NCBI GenBank assembly: GCA_003024785.1
Contig: PUQB01000277.1
Coordinates: 259,927-323,926 of the forward strand
DNA: 64,000 bases
Origin: Selaginella tamariscina
Lineage: Eukaryota; Streptophyta; Lycopodiopsida; Selaginellales; Selaginellaceae
Direction: 5' to 3'
Positions within the stretch are counted from its first letter, which is position 1, and each line of letters starts with the position of its first letter. Below, one piece after another: positions 23,827 to 35,033 of the stretch. Made by a program: the position numbers and the translations under genes. The notes under the pieces were generated by a model. The model was not told the origin of the DNA and did no database searches. It was given only the letters and a program-made list of their open reading frames with translations.

Positions 23827-24700
23827 GGCGGGATTAATCTCGCCACCCCTTCAATGCCTCCTGAAAGAGTGGGCGGGATTAATCTCGCCACCTTTCTGGA
23901 GGCCTTGAACGGGAGTGCGGAATTAATCTTGCCACCCTTCTCGGTCTCAGAGAGAACTGGGCAGGATTTATTTGGCACACCCCTTCAGTGACTCCAGAAA
24001 GGAGGCGGGATTAATCTCGCCCACCATGTAAGGGATGGTTAAATGAATTTCCACCCTTCCCAATTCTCTCCATTGGTATGTTGTAAACCTTCTACGTCTC
24101 AGACAGAAACGTTTGGGATTGGTCCGACTCACCAATGGAGAAAAAAGGAAGGGTGGCGGGATTCATTCCTCCAACAGGCATTGAAGGCTCGGCGGGATTA
24201 ATCCCCCCAGGCCTTCACTCGGTCCCTATGCGGCGGATTAATCCCGCCGGACGCCAATTCCCTGCTCGAATCGGCGGGATTAATCCCCGCCTACCTTAGG
24301 CAGCCTTGGCGGCGGGATTAATCCCGCCTGATTCCGCGTAGGCAGCGGATTAATCCCGCCGACGCCAATCTTGGGCGGCGGGATTAATCCCACCGCCTAG
24401 GCCCTTTAGGCAGGCCAATGGCGCGGATAAATCCCGCCCAATTCCGCACAGGGCATGCACACGCGGGATTAATCCCGCCGCCCAAGCCCTTCACTTCGGC
24501 CCTAGGCGGCGGATTAATCCCGCTGCCTAGGGCCCGAGTGAAGGGTCGGCGGCGGGAAATCCCGCCGCCTAGGCCCTTCAGGCAGGCAATGGCGGCGGAT
24601 TAATCCCGCCGATTCTGCGTAGGGCATGCGTAGGCGGAGAGGATTAATCCCGCTGCGAGTGGCTAATTATATAGCGGCGGGATTAATCCCGCCGCTACAC
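23827..24700. repeat. Palindrome array 1 (about 19 units of GGCGGGATTAATCCCGCC)
   Basis: Each unit is a perfect or near-perfect 18-bp palindrome centred on ATTAAT, spaced about 40 bp apart from 23827 to 24695. Units nearest the ParB-like gene are degenerate (CTCGCC, CTTGCC, one ATTTATTTGGC); those farther out are closer to consensus. Spacers are GC-rich and partly repeated (AGGCCCTTCAGGCAGGC-like). The surrounding DNA is AT-rich, so the block stands out by composition. It is not a CRISPR (no unique spacers of fixed size; symmetric units). Likely a dimer-binding site array or subterminal repeats of a transposon. Confidence 0.9.
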
Positions 24701-25600
24701 ACACACACACACAGATATATATATGTATATGTGTGTGTAGGAGAGTGCGTGTGTGTGCCAGAGATAGTCAAATCAGATAAAATTATACAGATACACACAC
24801 ACATATATATATGTATATGTATATGTATATACGCGTCTGTTGCGAGAGATAGATAAATAAATAAAATTATACAGATACTGGTACACATAATATATGTATG
24901 TATACATAGGTATATATATATATATGTGTATATGTATATCGTGTGTATGCGTGTGTGAAACAAATAAAATCATACAGATACACACACATATATATATAGG
25001 AGTGTGCGTGTGTTACAATTAACAAATCAATAAAATTATACAGATACACACACACACATATATAGATAAATAAATAGAATATATATATATATATATATAT
25101 ATCTGTGTGTGTGTGTATATGTATATATATATATCTGTGTGTGTATATGTATACGACTGTGCGTGTGTGCGAGAGATAGAGATCTATAGAGAAGAGAAGA
25201 GAGAAGGATATATATATATATATATATATCTGTGTGTGTATATGTATACGAGTGTGCGTGTGTGTGCGAGAGATAGAGATCTATAAGAGAGAAGAGAGAA
25301 GAATATATATATATATATATCTGTGTGTGTATATGTATACGAGTGTGCATGTGTGTGCAAGAGATAGAGATCTATAAAAAGAGAGAGAGAGAATATATAT
25401 ATATATATATTATATATCTGTGTGTATATATGTATACGAGTGTGCGTGTGTGTGCGAGAGATAGAGATCTAAATTATATTATTAAGATACACACACATAT
25501 AAATATATATGTGAATAAAAATAAATAAATATCACAAATAAACGCAGAGGAGTGTGCGTGTGAGAGAGAGAGAGAGAGATCTCACCTGTGTGAGAGAGAG
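24700..25600. repeat. Complex TA/CA/GA microsatellite region
   Basis: Tandem blocks of about 90 bp combine (TA)n, TGTGTGTGTATATGTATA, CGAGTGTGCGTGTGTGTGCGAGAG, ATAGAGATCTATA and GAGAGAAGA. At least four copies lie between 25080 and 25480. No coding capacity. Confidence 0.85.
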
Positions 25601-27290
25601 AAGGAGATTTCGCTCGCCGCCGCCGCCCGCCTTACAAACCCTAGGAATATACCAAAACCCTAAAAGGAATAGAATATATATTAACCCTAATCGAATATTC
25701 CTTTTAAGAATATACTTAAACCCTAAAAAGAATAAACTATAGATTCGCCCTAAACGAATATTCTTTCATTATATTATCAGCGTGTGCGTGTGCGTGGGTG
25801 TATCACATACACCCCAAGAATAAATATCATGCAAGGGTTTAACACGTGTGTATGAGAGTGTTAAAGTTTCACATGCAGCGATACATATATACATAGTATT
25901 ATACACATAGACATACATACATATTATATATTTAATATTAGAGAGACAGAGTACAGGATCATGTATGGTGTGTATGTATGAGAGAAGAGTGACAATACAT
26001 ATTATGGATCATGCATGGTGTGTATGTTTGAGAAAAGAGAGACAGTACATATTTACATGGATCATGCATGGTGTGTATGTATGAGAGAAGAGTGAGAGTG
26101 TTAACAAATTAAATTCATACACATTGGATATATTAGTACACACATATACATACACACGTGTATACACACAGACATACATATATTACATGTGTAAATTCAA
26201 TGTAGGGTTTAGGGTTTAGGGTTAGGATGGATCATGCATGGTGTTTATGTATGAGAGGAGTGAGTGTTATACACATATACATTATACATATTACATAATA
26301 TTGTAACATCAGTACATATTATGGATCATGCATGGTGTGTATGTATGAGAGAAGAGACAGGCTACATATTATGGATCATGATCATGCATGGTGTGTATGT
26401 ATGAGAGAAGGGATTATGCATGGTGACACTGTGTATGTATGAGAGAAGAGATAGAGTGTTAACAAATGAAAATCGTACACATTGCATATATTATATTAGT
26501 ACACATATATACATACACACGTGTATACACACAGACATACATATATATTACATGTGTAAATTCAATGTGTTACATACACACACACTGAGTACATATAGAT
26601 CATACATGCGTTGAACATGATGTTTTTCAATAAAGAAGCAACATATAATTTCTCAAGTTTGGTTTAGGGCAATGTGCATGTGTGTGCATATGTGTCTCTG
26701 TAAGTGCTTCTAATGCGTGTGCACATGTATATATAAATTTATGATTGTGTTTATATATAATATGTGCAAAACAAACATCGAATAATTAAGAAAATAATAT
26801 TAATATACACACTATGAACATATTTTAAATTATACATAATAATATATGATTTTATCTAATATATAGCCATATATAGTTTTAATAATATATATTAATTTAA
26901 ATTGATAATAAGGTTTAACACTAGAATATTCTTGAAATAATAACAAATTAATTGAGAAAATCCCATTAATATATACAAATGTAGAATAATTACTGAGATA
27001 ATTAAGAATAAGACTAATTTAATTATGATAATCATGTTTAATATTGGAATATTCTTTGAATATTAAGAAAATAATAAAGAATATCCCATTAATAGTAGGA
27101 AATGTAAATTAATTACTCGAGTAATTAAGAAAATAATAATAATAAACAGACTATGAATATATTTAAATGATACATAATAATATATCAATTTATTTATTGT
27201 ATTAGTGTATATATATAATATATAAACTTAATAATATATACTTGAATATTAAGAATGTAGAATAATTACAAAAATTTCGTAATATTAAAC
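25600..27290. other. AT-rich core between the palindrome arrays, with a dispersed ATCATGCATGG repeat
   Basis: Several ACCCTAA and AACCCTA motifs lie at 25640-25760 and a TTTAGGGTTTAGGG tract at about 26207-26222. A unit containing GGATCATGCATGGTGTGTAT followed by GTATGAGAGAAGAG recurs about seven times between 25950 and 26460, some with a shared upstream TACATATTA. The rest is AT-rich with no gene visible. Confidence 0.6.
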
Positions 27291-27800
27291 AGCTTGAAGC
27301 ACTTGAATGACATTAAATGCAATTTTAAAACACTCATTGGAATTGGAGAGTATATATGTCAGACTGTCGGTTATTTGTTTCAACTCATCTTAAATTTTCT
27401 TTTCTGTTATTTCAAAAATTTTGAATTTCTGACATAAGTATTATCAGTCTGACATGTAAATTTGAAAATACATTTAATTTCCCACTCAAATTCAGATCTG
27501 GTTCTTTCTCCGGCAAGGGTTTCTTCATTTTCACTCTTCAGATTTTCTTTTTTCTTCTTAGTGATCAGCTCAGGAGCGACATTAAATTGGGTGCGCTATT
27601 GTTTATAGGAAAGCACGGCGCCTTCAGTGCTGTTTACAAGTAAGTATTATAAACAAATTTAGATATATTTATAAAGATTCACTCTCTTACATTCTCTCTT
27701 AAATTTTAGAATTTAGGGATTTAGGAATGCATTAGGATTACAATATATTCTGTTAGGGATTTATCCGTTTAAATATACTTTTAACTTAGTATTCTCGGTT
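27290..27800 (+). other. Candidate 5' exon and promoter of the rightward unit
   Basis: Composition rises to moderate GC near 27480-27640, and a clean donor (GTAAGTATT) occurs at about 27640. The next good acceptor in the same direction is TTTATGTGCAG ending at 28724, just before the start codon of the 28732 gene. If used, the intron would hold the whole second palindrome array. No protein family is assignable to the candidate exon, and it may be non-coding. Confidence 0.3.
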
Positions 27801-28580
27801 AGCCGGGGCGGCGGGATTAATCCGGCCATTTTTTTTCGCCTCTTTGAAGAGGTGGCGGGATTAATCCCGCCACCATCTCTTTCATAGCTATGGCAGAATT
27901 AGTTCGGGCAATGCTTCTCCGCCTCTTAAAAAGAGCGGCGAGATTAATCCCGCCGATAACTCTCTCAACTGATAATGATTTACTTGAATTTATTAGAAAG
28001 AGTTGTCGGCGGGATTAATCTCGCCAACCATTTTAGGAGGCAGAGAAGGGGTGGCGGGATTAATCTCGCCACTACTTCCCTGTTTTAAATATTTGTGGGC
28101 AGAATTCATCCGAATCTCTTTGAAATCATAGTTTCGGAGAGAGTTGTGGGCGGGATTAATCCCGCCGCTTATTCCCCGTCGTCAGAGTTGTGGGCGGGAT
28201 TAATCCCGCCCCTATTTCCGTCAGTGTTGTGGCGGGATTAATCCCGCCTCTTCCTCGTCGGAGGAAGCGGCGGGATTAATCCCGCCGCTACTCCAGTCGA
28301 GGAAGATCCGCCGGGATTAATCCCGCCGTACTTCCTCGTCGGAGGGACGGCGGGATTAATCCCGCCGCTACTTCCTCGTCGGAGGGAGCCCGGCGGGATT
28401 AATCCCGCCCTCTCTCGTCGGGAGAGTCGCGGCGGATTAATCCCGCCGACTCTCTCCGGGGTAGAGTCGGCGGCGGGATTAATCCCGCCGACTCTCTCCG
28501 ATGGGGTAGAGTCGGCGGCGGGATTAATCCCGCCGACTCACTCTGAAGGGGTAGAGTCTGCGGCGGGATTAATCCCGCCC
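27800..28580. repeat. Palindrome array 2 (about 16 units of GGCGGGATTAATCCCGCC)
   Basis: Same 18-bp palindrome as the 23827-24700 array, spaced about 40 bp. Units near 28430-28560 are embedded in longer symmetry (GAGTCGGC...GCCGACTC), and the spacers themselves contain inverted GACTCTCTCCG/GGGTAGAGTC text, so the array is palindromic at two scales. One unit at about 28096 is badly degraded (GAATTCATCC). It lies 150 bp upstream of the start codon of the rightward gene, mirroring the first array relative to the leftward gene. Confidence 0.9.
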
Positions 28581-28731
28581 ATCAGTTATATTAATAAAGC
28601 ATGAGATATTATTTATATATAATTATGTATTATTGCACATGCATATTATTAAGCAACTGCAGTTATGATTTCTTACAAATATTGCATAAACAGATATCAT
28701 AAATAACACAATTATTTATGTGCAGGACAAT

Positions 28732-29310
28732 ATGTATAATACTGGAGATAAAGTATGTCTTCTTCGGAACAACGAGATAGTTGGCACTGGAACTGTGGAA
28801 GTTCGAGATGATAATGCATCATGTCACAATATTGCCCAAGGATCTTGTGTGTACGTATGGGTGAACACCATTTTCAAGCATGTTGAGGTTCCTGGAATGG
28901 AATTTGAGGAGGGTTCTCCTGTATTGTGGAATTTGGATGAAGTCAAGGCTGACACAGAATATACAGAGTCACAAACAAACAGTAGCACGAGTTTTCCAGA
29001 TGATGGCTTGCCTGCTGTGATGGATGAGGTGATTCTCTTTCTTCATGAGATTGAGGTTGGGAGAGGCATCATCACAGCTATAAATCCAATGGAAGCAGTG
29101 TCAGAAGAGAAACTAGGGTCCGACTTCGTGGGTGTAGTTGTGACAGAGGTTTCACCTAATGGCACTTTGCATCCTGGATCCCTCGTGAGGTGGCGAACAT
29201 CTGAATTAAGACGGCAAGATGGTTCAACATATTCTGGGTTGGATTTCAATAATAACAACCCGGAAGAACAACTCATATTTGAAGAGGTTCCTTGCATTGG
29301 TCCTATTTAA
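28732..29310 (+). CDS. Small TE-associated protein, unassigned (about 192 aa)
   Basis: The ATG at 28732 follows an acceptor-like TTTATGTGCAG (ends 28724). The frame is open to 29310. Two related-looking halves can be seen: GDKVCLLRNNEIVGTGTVEV followed by VYVWVNTIFKHVEVP, and MDEVILFLHEIEVGRGIITA followed by VVVTEVSPNGTLHPGSLVRW. Each suggests a small beta-barrel (SH3/Tudor-like or DUF8039-like) repeat; this is inference. The GDKV opening is reminiscent of GDRV at the start of the ParB-like protein on the other strand. The end overlaps the first part of the transposase-like frame, so the two could be one protein split by a frameshift. Confidence 0.55.
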   Translation: MYNTGDKVCLLRNNEIVGTGTVEVRDDNASCHNIAQGSCVYVWVNTIFKHVEVPGMEFEEGSPVLWNLDEVKADTEYTESQTNSSTSFPDDGLPAVMDEVILFLHEIEVGRGIITAINPMEAVSEEKLGSDFVGVVVTEVSPNGTLHPGSLVRWRTSELRRQDGSTYSGLDFNNNNPEEQLIFEEVPCIGPI

Positions 29311-29324
29311 GAAAAAGGCGATTC

Positions 29325-31840
29325 ATGGGTTGCAGATCTTCCCCTACATGTTTCAGCAAGAGGATGAAGATGGATCCTACATCTTCCGAAAGTGTTACGA
29401 GCATTTCCACGATTGACTGCTGCAAGAAGAAGTGTTGTCAGATGGCAGACCGGAATGAAATTACCCAATGTAGACATGTCTTTCGTACGCTCACCCAAAA
29501 GCAAAGGCATGAGTTTGTATATGCTGCACTAACTGGGTGTATTGATGGAATGGCTTCGGACACAGGTTATCAGAGTACATCCATGGTATTTAATAAGGTG
29601 GCCATCTGCTTCAAAGCTTGGTACAGTATATATGGGATCCCAAAGACCACGTTCTACCGTCGGAGGGATGAGTGGTTAGATGGAGCGCGAACCTCAGTAC
29701 ATGGGAACACTGGCTTGGTCAAAACCCGCTCTCACATTATGGCAGCCATAGAGATACTCAAGGCTTTTGTGGAAGCAAATGCAGACAGGATGCCTCACAA
29801 ATGCCGAACCACAAATGCAGGGGTCAGGGAAAATCTCAAGGTTTTGCCTTCGATCTACACTCAATTGAAGCTGTGTGAACATGTGAACAAGTGCCTCAGC
29901 TTGATGGGGCTGCAAGCAATCTGCACTGGTACCTTCAACAACATATGGAATACTCATTTTAAGGATGTGGAGATTGCAAAACACTCTAGCTTTTCCAAGT
30001 GTGACACTTGTACATCATTGAAGGCTGCAGAGGCTTGTGCAAAAACCTTGGTGGAGATCACTGCCATTCAAAAGAAGATGGAGGCCCACATGATTGCGCA
30101 ACAAACTTGCCGGTCTCAGTACTATGCACACCGCATGCTTTCTGTGTCACACCCATCAGAGTACCTGTGCTTGATCCATGACAAGATGGATCATTCAAAG
30201 ACCAGCATTCCAAAGCTCGTTGCAACACCAAAGTGCCTTGGAAATGTCATGAAACTTCCGATTTCATTGACAGGTGTGCTAACACATGGACACGGTTGTG
30301 AATCATATGGACACTTTTCACTTCCACATTGGTCTAGCGACTCCAATTTCACTATTGGGTCGTTGGCCATGTGTTTCAGAAACCTTGAAGCCCACTCACA
30401 GACAAGTCCTATCGGTGATCTCAAAGTGAAGAAACAACACCTTCAACCTTTACATAATGCTCTCATGAACACGTCTGCACTTGAGGCTACTTGGGAATAT
30501 GAGAGGCATTGTCAGCAACCTGCACAAAAAACAGATGGCCCTGTTGAGAGTTCAGGTTCAGTGGAGGGATCTAGCTCAAATAGTGTACATGTGTCCTCAA
30601 CATCAAATAAGCTTCCTCGTCATTTGCTTTTACAGATGGATAATTGTGCAGGCGAGAACAAAAATAGGTAAATCATTTTACTTAAGGGTTTCTCAAGCTC
30701 ATACTTACTTTTATTTTCTAGATATGTGCTAGCATACTTGTCAATGCTTGTTGCCAAAGGTGTGTTTGAAACAATCACGCTCAGTTTTCTTATGGTTGGT
30801 CACACTCATGAAGATATTGATGCGTTCTTCAGCAAGGTCTCCAACTCTACAAAAAGGACAAGTGCACTTACCTTACCGCATATGATGAATCTTTTTGAAA
30901 ATTGCATCTCCAAAAAAAGTTGTGCTTTGCTTGTGACTGAGGTGCCAGACTTCAAAAAATTTCTCAAGGAGTATATAAAAGAGGGGAGTGATTCTTTAGT
31001 TGGTCACCTTGTGCCGCTACAATTCTTTTTCTCCATACGAGATGGTATACCTATTATGCAGTACAAGTTACGGCCATCAGAGCAGGAGTGGTTACCGAAA
31101 GAGGGTTAATGCTCTTCAAAAGTGGAGAGAATGGAAAGCCACTTCTCCCAGAAGGACAACCAGACCCTATTCCATTGAGTGCCCAGCTCAAGGAACAAGA
31201 GGTTATTATTGATGGCATCAAAAAATATGTGGCATGGGTTCAAAAATCGATGCCAAAGAATTCTGATAAGGCAACTGGTTACTCAGAACTATATAAGCAT
31301 GTGGTTGACTATTGGGAGACTGTTGTTCGAGAGTTGGAAGGGCCTACTGTCACAAGTACAGAATTGCAACACCCTTTTTTCAAGGTGGCGAGAGGAGATT
31401 GAAATGACATCACTGAGCACAGACGACATAGAAGCCAGTAGTGATGTGGAAGTGCAAACCCCACACTTTGTTGGACAAAGGAACCAAAAACCTAAAGCAT
31501 ACTTTGATTGCTGCCAGGATCTTCAAAAACTAATGATGGTTCTCATTACTCCAGATGCGTCATATAATCAGCCTATTTGGATGGGTCAAATTATCGACAC
31601 ACCTGAAGTAATCACAAAAAATAGTATTGTTAAGGTTGCATGGTTCAAACCACAAAAAAGGCGACACGAAAGGAGAGCGAAAGATATAATGGATGCCTAG
31701 AGAAAACATGGTCTCCCAATCAAAAAGACCCAGCATGTTTTATAAATGTTAAATCCATTCGATATGGGTGGATGTCAAGAAGCGTTGATAAAGTCACGAT
31801 TAACAAAACTGCAAGGGAATGTATGTTTTCTGAAGCTTAA
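29325..31840 (+). CDS. DDE-like transposase candidate (DUF7869-type), frameshifted C-terminus
   Basis: First ATG in frame at 29325. Near the N-terminus a CCKKKCC motif and RHVFRTLTQKQRHEFVYAAL are seen, then a helical DNA-binding-like part (YGIPKTTFYRRRDEWLDG), and an RNase H-like core with candidate acidic residues in LIHDKMDH, LLLQMDNCAGENKNR and LMVGHTHEDIDAFFS. A 54-bp intron (30668-30721) splits NKN-R-YVLAYLS precisely. Beyond 31106 the protein continues only after frame changes near 31095, 31385 and 31690. Its last part (PIWMGQIIDT, VKVAWFKP) is Tudor/BAH-like. I relate it to the DUF7869 family of eukaryotic mobile-element proteins from memory of the motif; a profile search would settle it. 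Decayed relatives lie at 32400-33150 and 59560-60170. Confidence 0.65.
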
Positions 31841-32400
31841 AGCAATTACAAAATTATAAAATATCATATATTTAATATTCATAATTATTATAAACTCTTT
31901 AATAATAGTACCAAATTGTTTACTTAACTATATAAATTTAAAAAATGATATGGAAGATTGACTATATTATAAGGATTTATATTATATACTACAAATTTTT
32001 AATTAATAATGTTATATTTAAATATTAATATTTTAATAACAACATCAATATTTATATAATGTACCTCTTATGCTCTTCCTTAATTGTTATATTAGGCAAT
32101 ATATTATATAATTTAATACCTTCTACTTTTATAATGTTATTAATTTTGTTCAATGAATGCTATAATTTATTAAAGGGTAGAATACAAAATAGAATATTCT
32201 AAAGAATATTCTATTTTCAAACATATATTCTAAAGAATATTCCTTTAATATTAGAAAATGCTAATTAAATAGCTAAAATTGCTAATTATTAGGAAATGGA
32301 CTATAGCCATCCCATTTTAGTTACAACTTGCATTGTATGATAAATAAATAACATATGTTACAAATTTCATATTATGAACGAAGAGGTTAATTTTTTTTTA
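31841..32400. other. AT-rich spacer
   Basis: No gene seen. An inverted AGAATATTCT motif recurs near 32185-32240. Confidence 0.5.
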
Positions 32401-33150
32401 AAGTTCCATCATCAATTTATACTCAGATGAAGTTGTGTGAACAGAGAATTCAATACACACTCTTGTGTAACATGAAAACAAGTGCTTGGTTTTTGACAAG
32501 GTTTCGAATAATATATAACGCCACTTCAACAACATAAAACACTTTATTTAAAGATATAAAAAAATGGAATTACACTTCATTTTTTTAAGTATGAAATTTA
32601 CATGTCACTTAAAATTGTAAAATCATCCAAAAAGGCCAACTAGTAAGATGATTACTACTTAAAAGAAGGTGAATGATTATGTGATTACTTTATATATTTA
32701 TTGCTCTAAATACTATGCACATCAAATGTTTTTCATAGCATGGTGATTAAAATACTCCTACTTTCCACAATAAAATGACATTTAAAGCCTATATTAATTC
32801 ATTAAATACCCTTACTTAATACACAACGAAATGGACTAAATAATTATACAAAATCTTAAATCAATCTTTGACTAATGCAAAAGTTGTTAAAGCTAATGAT
32901 TAATTACTTATTTGAATGGGTTAAATTATTGGTAAACTTGAAGTCATCAAAAAAATGATGTGTAAATTTTAATTACAAACACAACGACAACACGAAAAGG
33001 AAATATAATTGAGGGCTTATAAAACATGGTTTTCTAGTGAAAAAAGAGTTCACATTGGAAATATTAAAATGTCAAAATCAATAAATTACAAGAAAAATAC
33101 ATTAATTTTTATGGTGAGATAGTATACCCTTATAATTTATCTTTTAATTA
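32400..33150 (+). pseudogene. Decayed copy of the DUF7869-type transposase gene
   Basis: Ordered nucleotide similarity to the 29325-31840 gene: TTTATACTCAGATGAAG.TGTGTGAAC matches the region near 29856, CACTTCAACAACAT matches near 29933, ACTATGCACATCAAATG matches near 30121, and GGGTTAAATTATTGGTAAAC onward matches near 31583. Middle parts are deleted. Most differences are C to T or G to A, so the copy is now strongly AT-rich and closed by many stops. Confidence 0.65.
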
Positions 33151-33884
33151 AGAATCTTAACAATTAAGTATGTCATTATTTCTTTAAACATAAAATTATT
33201 TTAAAGAATATTCCAATATTAAATATTTATTTAATTATTAAAAAATATTAATTAAATAATTAAAATTATTAATATTACTTATAGAAAGTTGATCTTGTTT
33301 GAAAGTGCTTCTTTGGCAACACAATCTAGAGCGTGCAGTGATAATGAGAATAATGGGTTTCTACCTACATATATTTGCTTCAAAAGTTATGTGACATAGT
33401 TTTTCATTTATTACATATATGATGGCACAAAATAATTTAAGAATAAAGTAAGAATTTATTACTAAGCATTATTCAACCGAGAATAAAGCAAGGAGAAAAA
33501 TTTTAAAATGTAAATTTTAACTTCACTTCAATTTATTAAAGATACCCTTGTCAAACTATTGTTATATATCTACCTGAGTTGAGCGGCATTTTTGCAATAC
33601 ATATAATCTTGTCATCCGGTTCAGATAATACAATGGTCAAACTTCAGAATAATATAAAAGTTATGATATAAAAAGAATAAATCTTTTAGAATTATGCTCC
33701 ATGAATTAATTGATGCTAAGTATATGAGTTTTAGTAGACTGTTTGGTAGCGTGAGGAAGCTTATCGTAATAAATTTACACAAAGGTTTCAGAAAAATTTA
33801 CATTTTATTACTAAAATTCCTTTGAAAATCAAAGGTTCCAGAAATTTTTACTACAGAAGCAATCTAAAAGCACATTATACGATG
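33150..33884. other. AT-rich spacer before the gene island
   Basis: No gene seen. Base composition changes sharply at about 33880, where the first housekeeping gene begins. Confidence 0.5.
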
Positions 33885-33894
33885 AACCCTAAAC
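33885..33894 (+). promoter_or_regulatory. Telo-box-like motif upstream of eIF2B-alpha
   Basis: AACCCTAAAC ends 3 bases before the start codon. In plants AAACCCTAA motifs are known in promoters and leaders of translation and ribosome-biogenesis genes. The use here is inference from position. Confidence 0.5.
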
Positions 33895-33897
33895 ATC

Positions 33898-34969
33898 ATG
33901 GCGGAGCAGCTGGTAATCGACGATTTCAACCACTGGAGGCGGAAGCCGGAGCTGGCAGAGGCCGTGGCTGCGATCAAGGCACTCACAGCGGTGATCCAGC
34001 GGAGCCAAGCTAGCACCATGATGGGATTGGAAATTGAATTGAAAAAGGCCTCTGAAACTCTCAAGGTAAGAGTGGGTCTCATATAATGGAATTCCTGCAA
34101 TTTCTACAGGCCTGGGACAGGACATCCATCTCCTTGTCAGCGGGTTGTGATCTGTTCATGCGCTATGTCACAAGAACCTCCGCTCTTGAGTACGAGGACA
34201 TCAATGCAGGAAAGGCCCGCTTGATTGAACGAGGAGAGAGGTTCGGAGACATCTCTCTCAAGGTTGGTTATTATCATAGTCATTTGCTTGTGTTTGTGAT
34301 TGACGAGCTCTCGCTGCAGGCCCGCGAAACTATCGCAATGCTCGGTCAGGAGTTTGTTCATGATGGATGCACTATTTTGATGCATGGCTCTTCCAGGGTA
34401 GTCTTGGCGCTTCTCAAGCTGGCTGCTACCAGTGGCAAACACTTCCGAATAATCTGCACGGGTAATATGCGGTGGATTACATCTTCTTCCTTAATCTAGC
34501 CTTGCAGAGGGAAGGCCTAGGAACACAGGCGCAGAGGTGGCCAAGCAGCTGTCTGCAGTTGGCATCCCTGTGTCGGTGATCCTGGATTCCGCCATAGCCT
34601 ACACAATGGAGAGCGTGGACATGGTGCTAGTTGGTGCCGACGGTGTTGTAGAGAGCGGTGGCATCATTAATGTAATTGGGACGTATCAGGTGGCGTTGAT
34701 TGCATGTTGTATGAATCGGCCGGTGTACGTTGCTGCGGAGAGCTACAAAGTGGGTGCGTGCGTGCGTGCTCCATGTTAAGCCAAATTGTGTGTGCTTGCA
34801 GTTTGCTCGAATGTATCCACTGGACCAGCAGGACTTATCTTCCACTGCGCAAGAGACTTCTCCCGCAAGGGATTATACACCTCCTCAATACCTGACTTTG
34901 CTGTTCACGGACTTGGGCGTTTTGACTCCCTCCGCTGTGAGCGATGAGCTCATTCAGCTCTATCTCTGA
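33898..34969 (+). CDS. EIF2B1: Translation initiation factor eIF2B subunit alpha
   Basis: Five exons (33898-34065, 34110-34262, 34320-34461, 34508-34749, 34802-34969) with introns of 44-57 bp join into an uninterrupted 290-residue protein, close to the usual ~300. Family landmarks: [64 protein letters not shown] and [17 protein letters not shown] at the C-terminus. eIF2B is the guanine-nucleotide exchange factor for eIF2; the alpha subunit sits in the regulatory core and senses phosphorylated eIF2. The WAV2-like gene begins only about 65-75 bp downstream on the same strand. No frameshift is needed, unlike several neighbours. Confidence 0.95.
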
Positions 34970-35033
34970 AAATGAAATTAGAAATAAGAAAACAAAATGG
35001 CCGCCTCTCTTTAATTAGGGCTGATCAGCAGAT

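Noticed and set aside
24626-25528. Tyr/Ile/His-rich frames on both strands
   Set aside because: They come from TA/CA microsatellites and change with each repeat unit.
27560-27640. Protein-kinase P-loop-like text (LGALLFIGKHGAFSAVYK)
   Set aside because: Only a short chance-like match, with no further kinase motifs downstream, and its reading phase does not join the next exon.
23827-28580. CRISPR-like arrays or bacterial terminators
   Set aside because: Units are symmetric and spacers vary in length and are themselves partly repeated. The surrounding genes have spliceosomal introns, so this is plant DNA.
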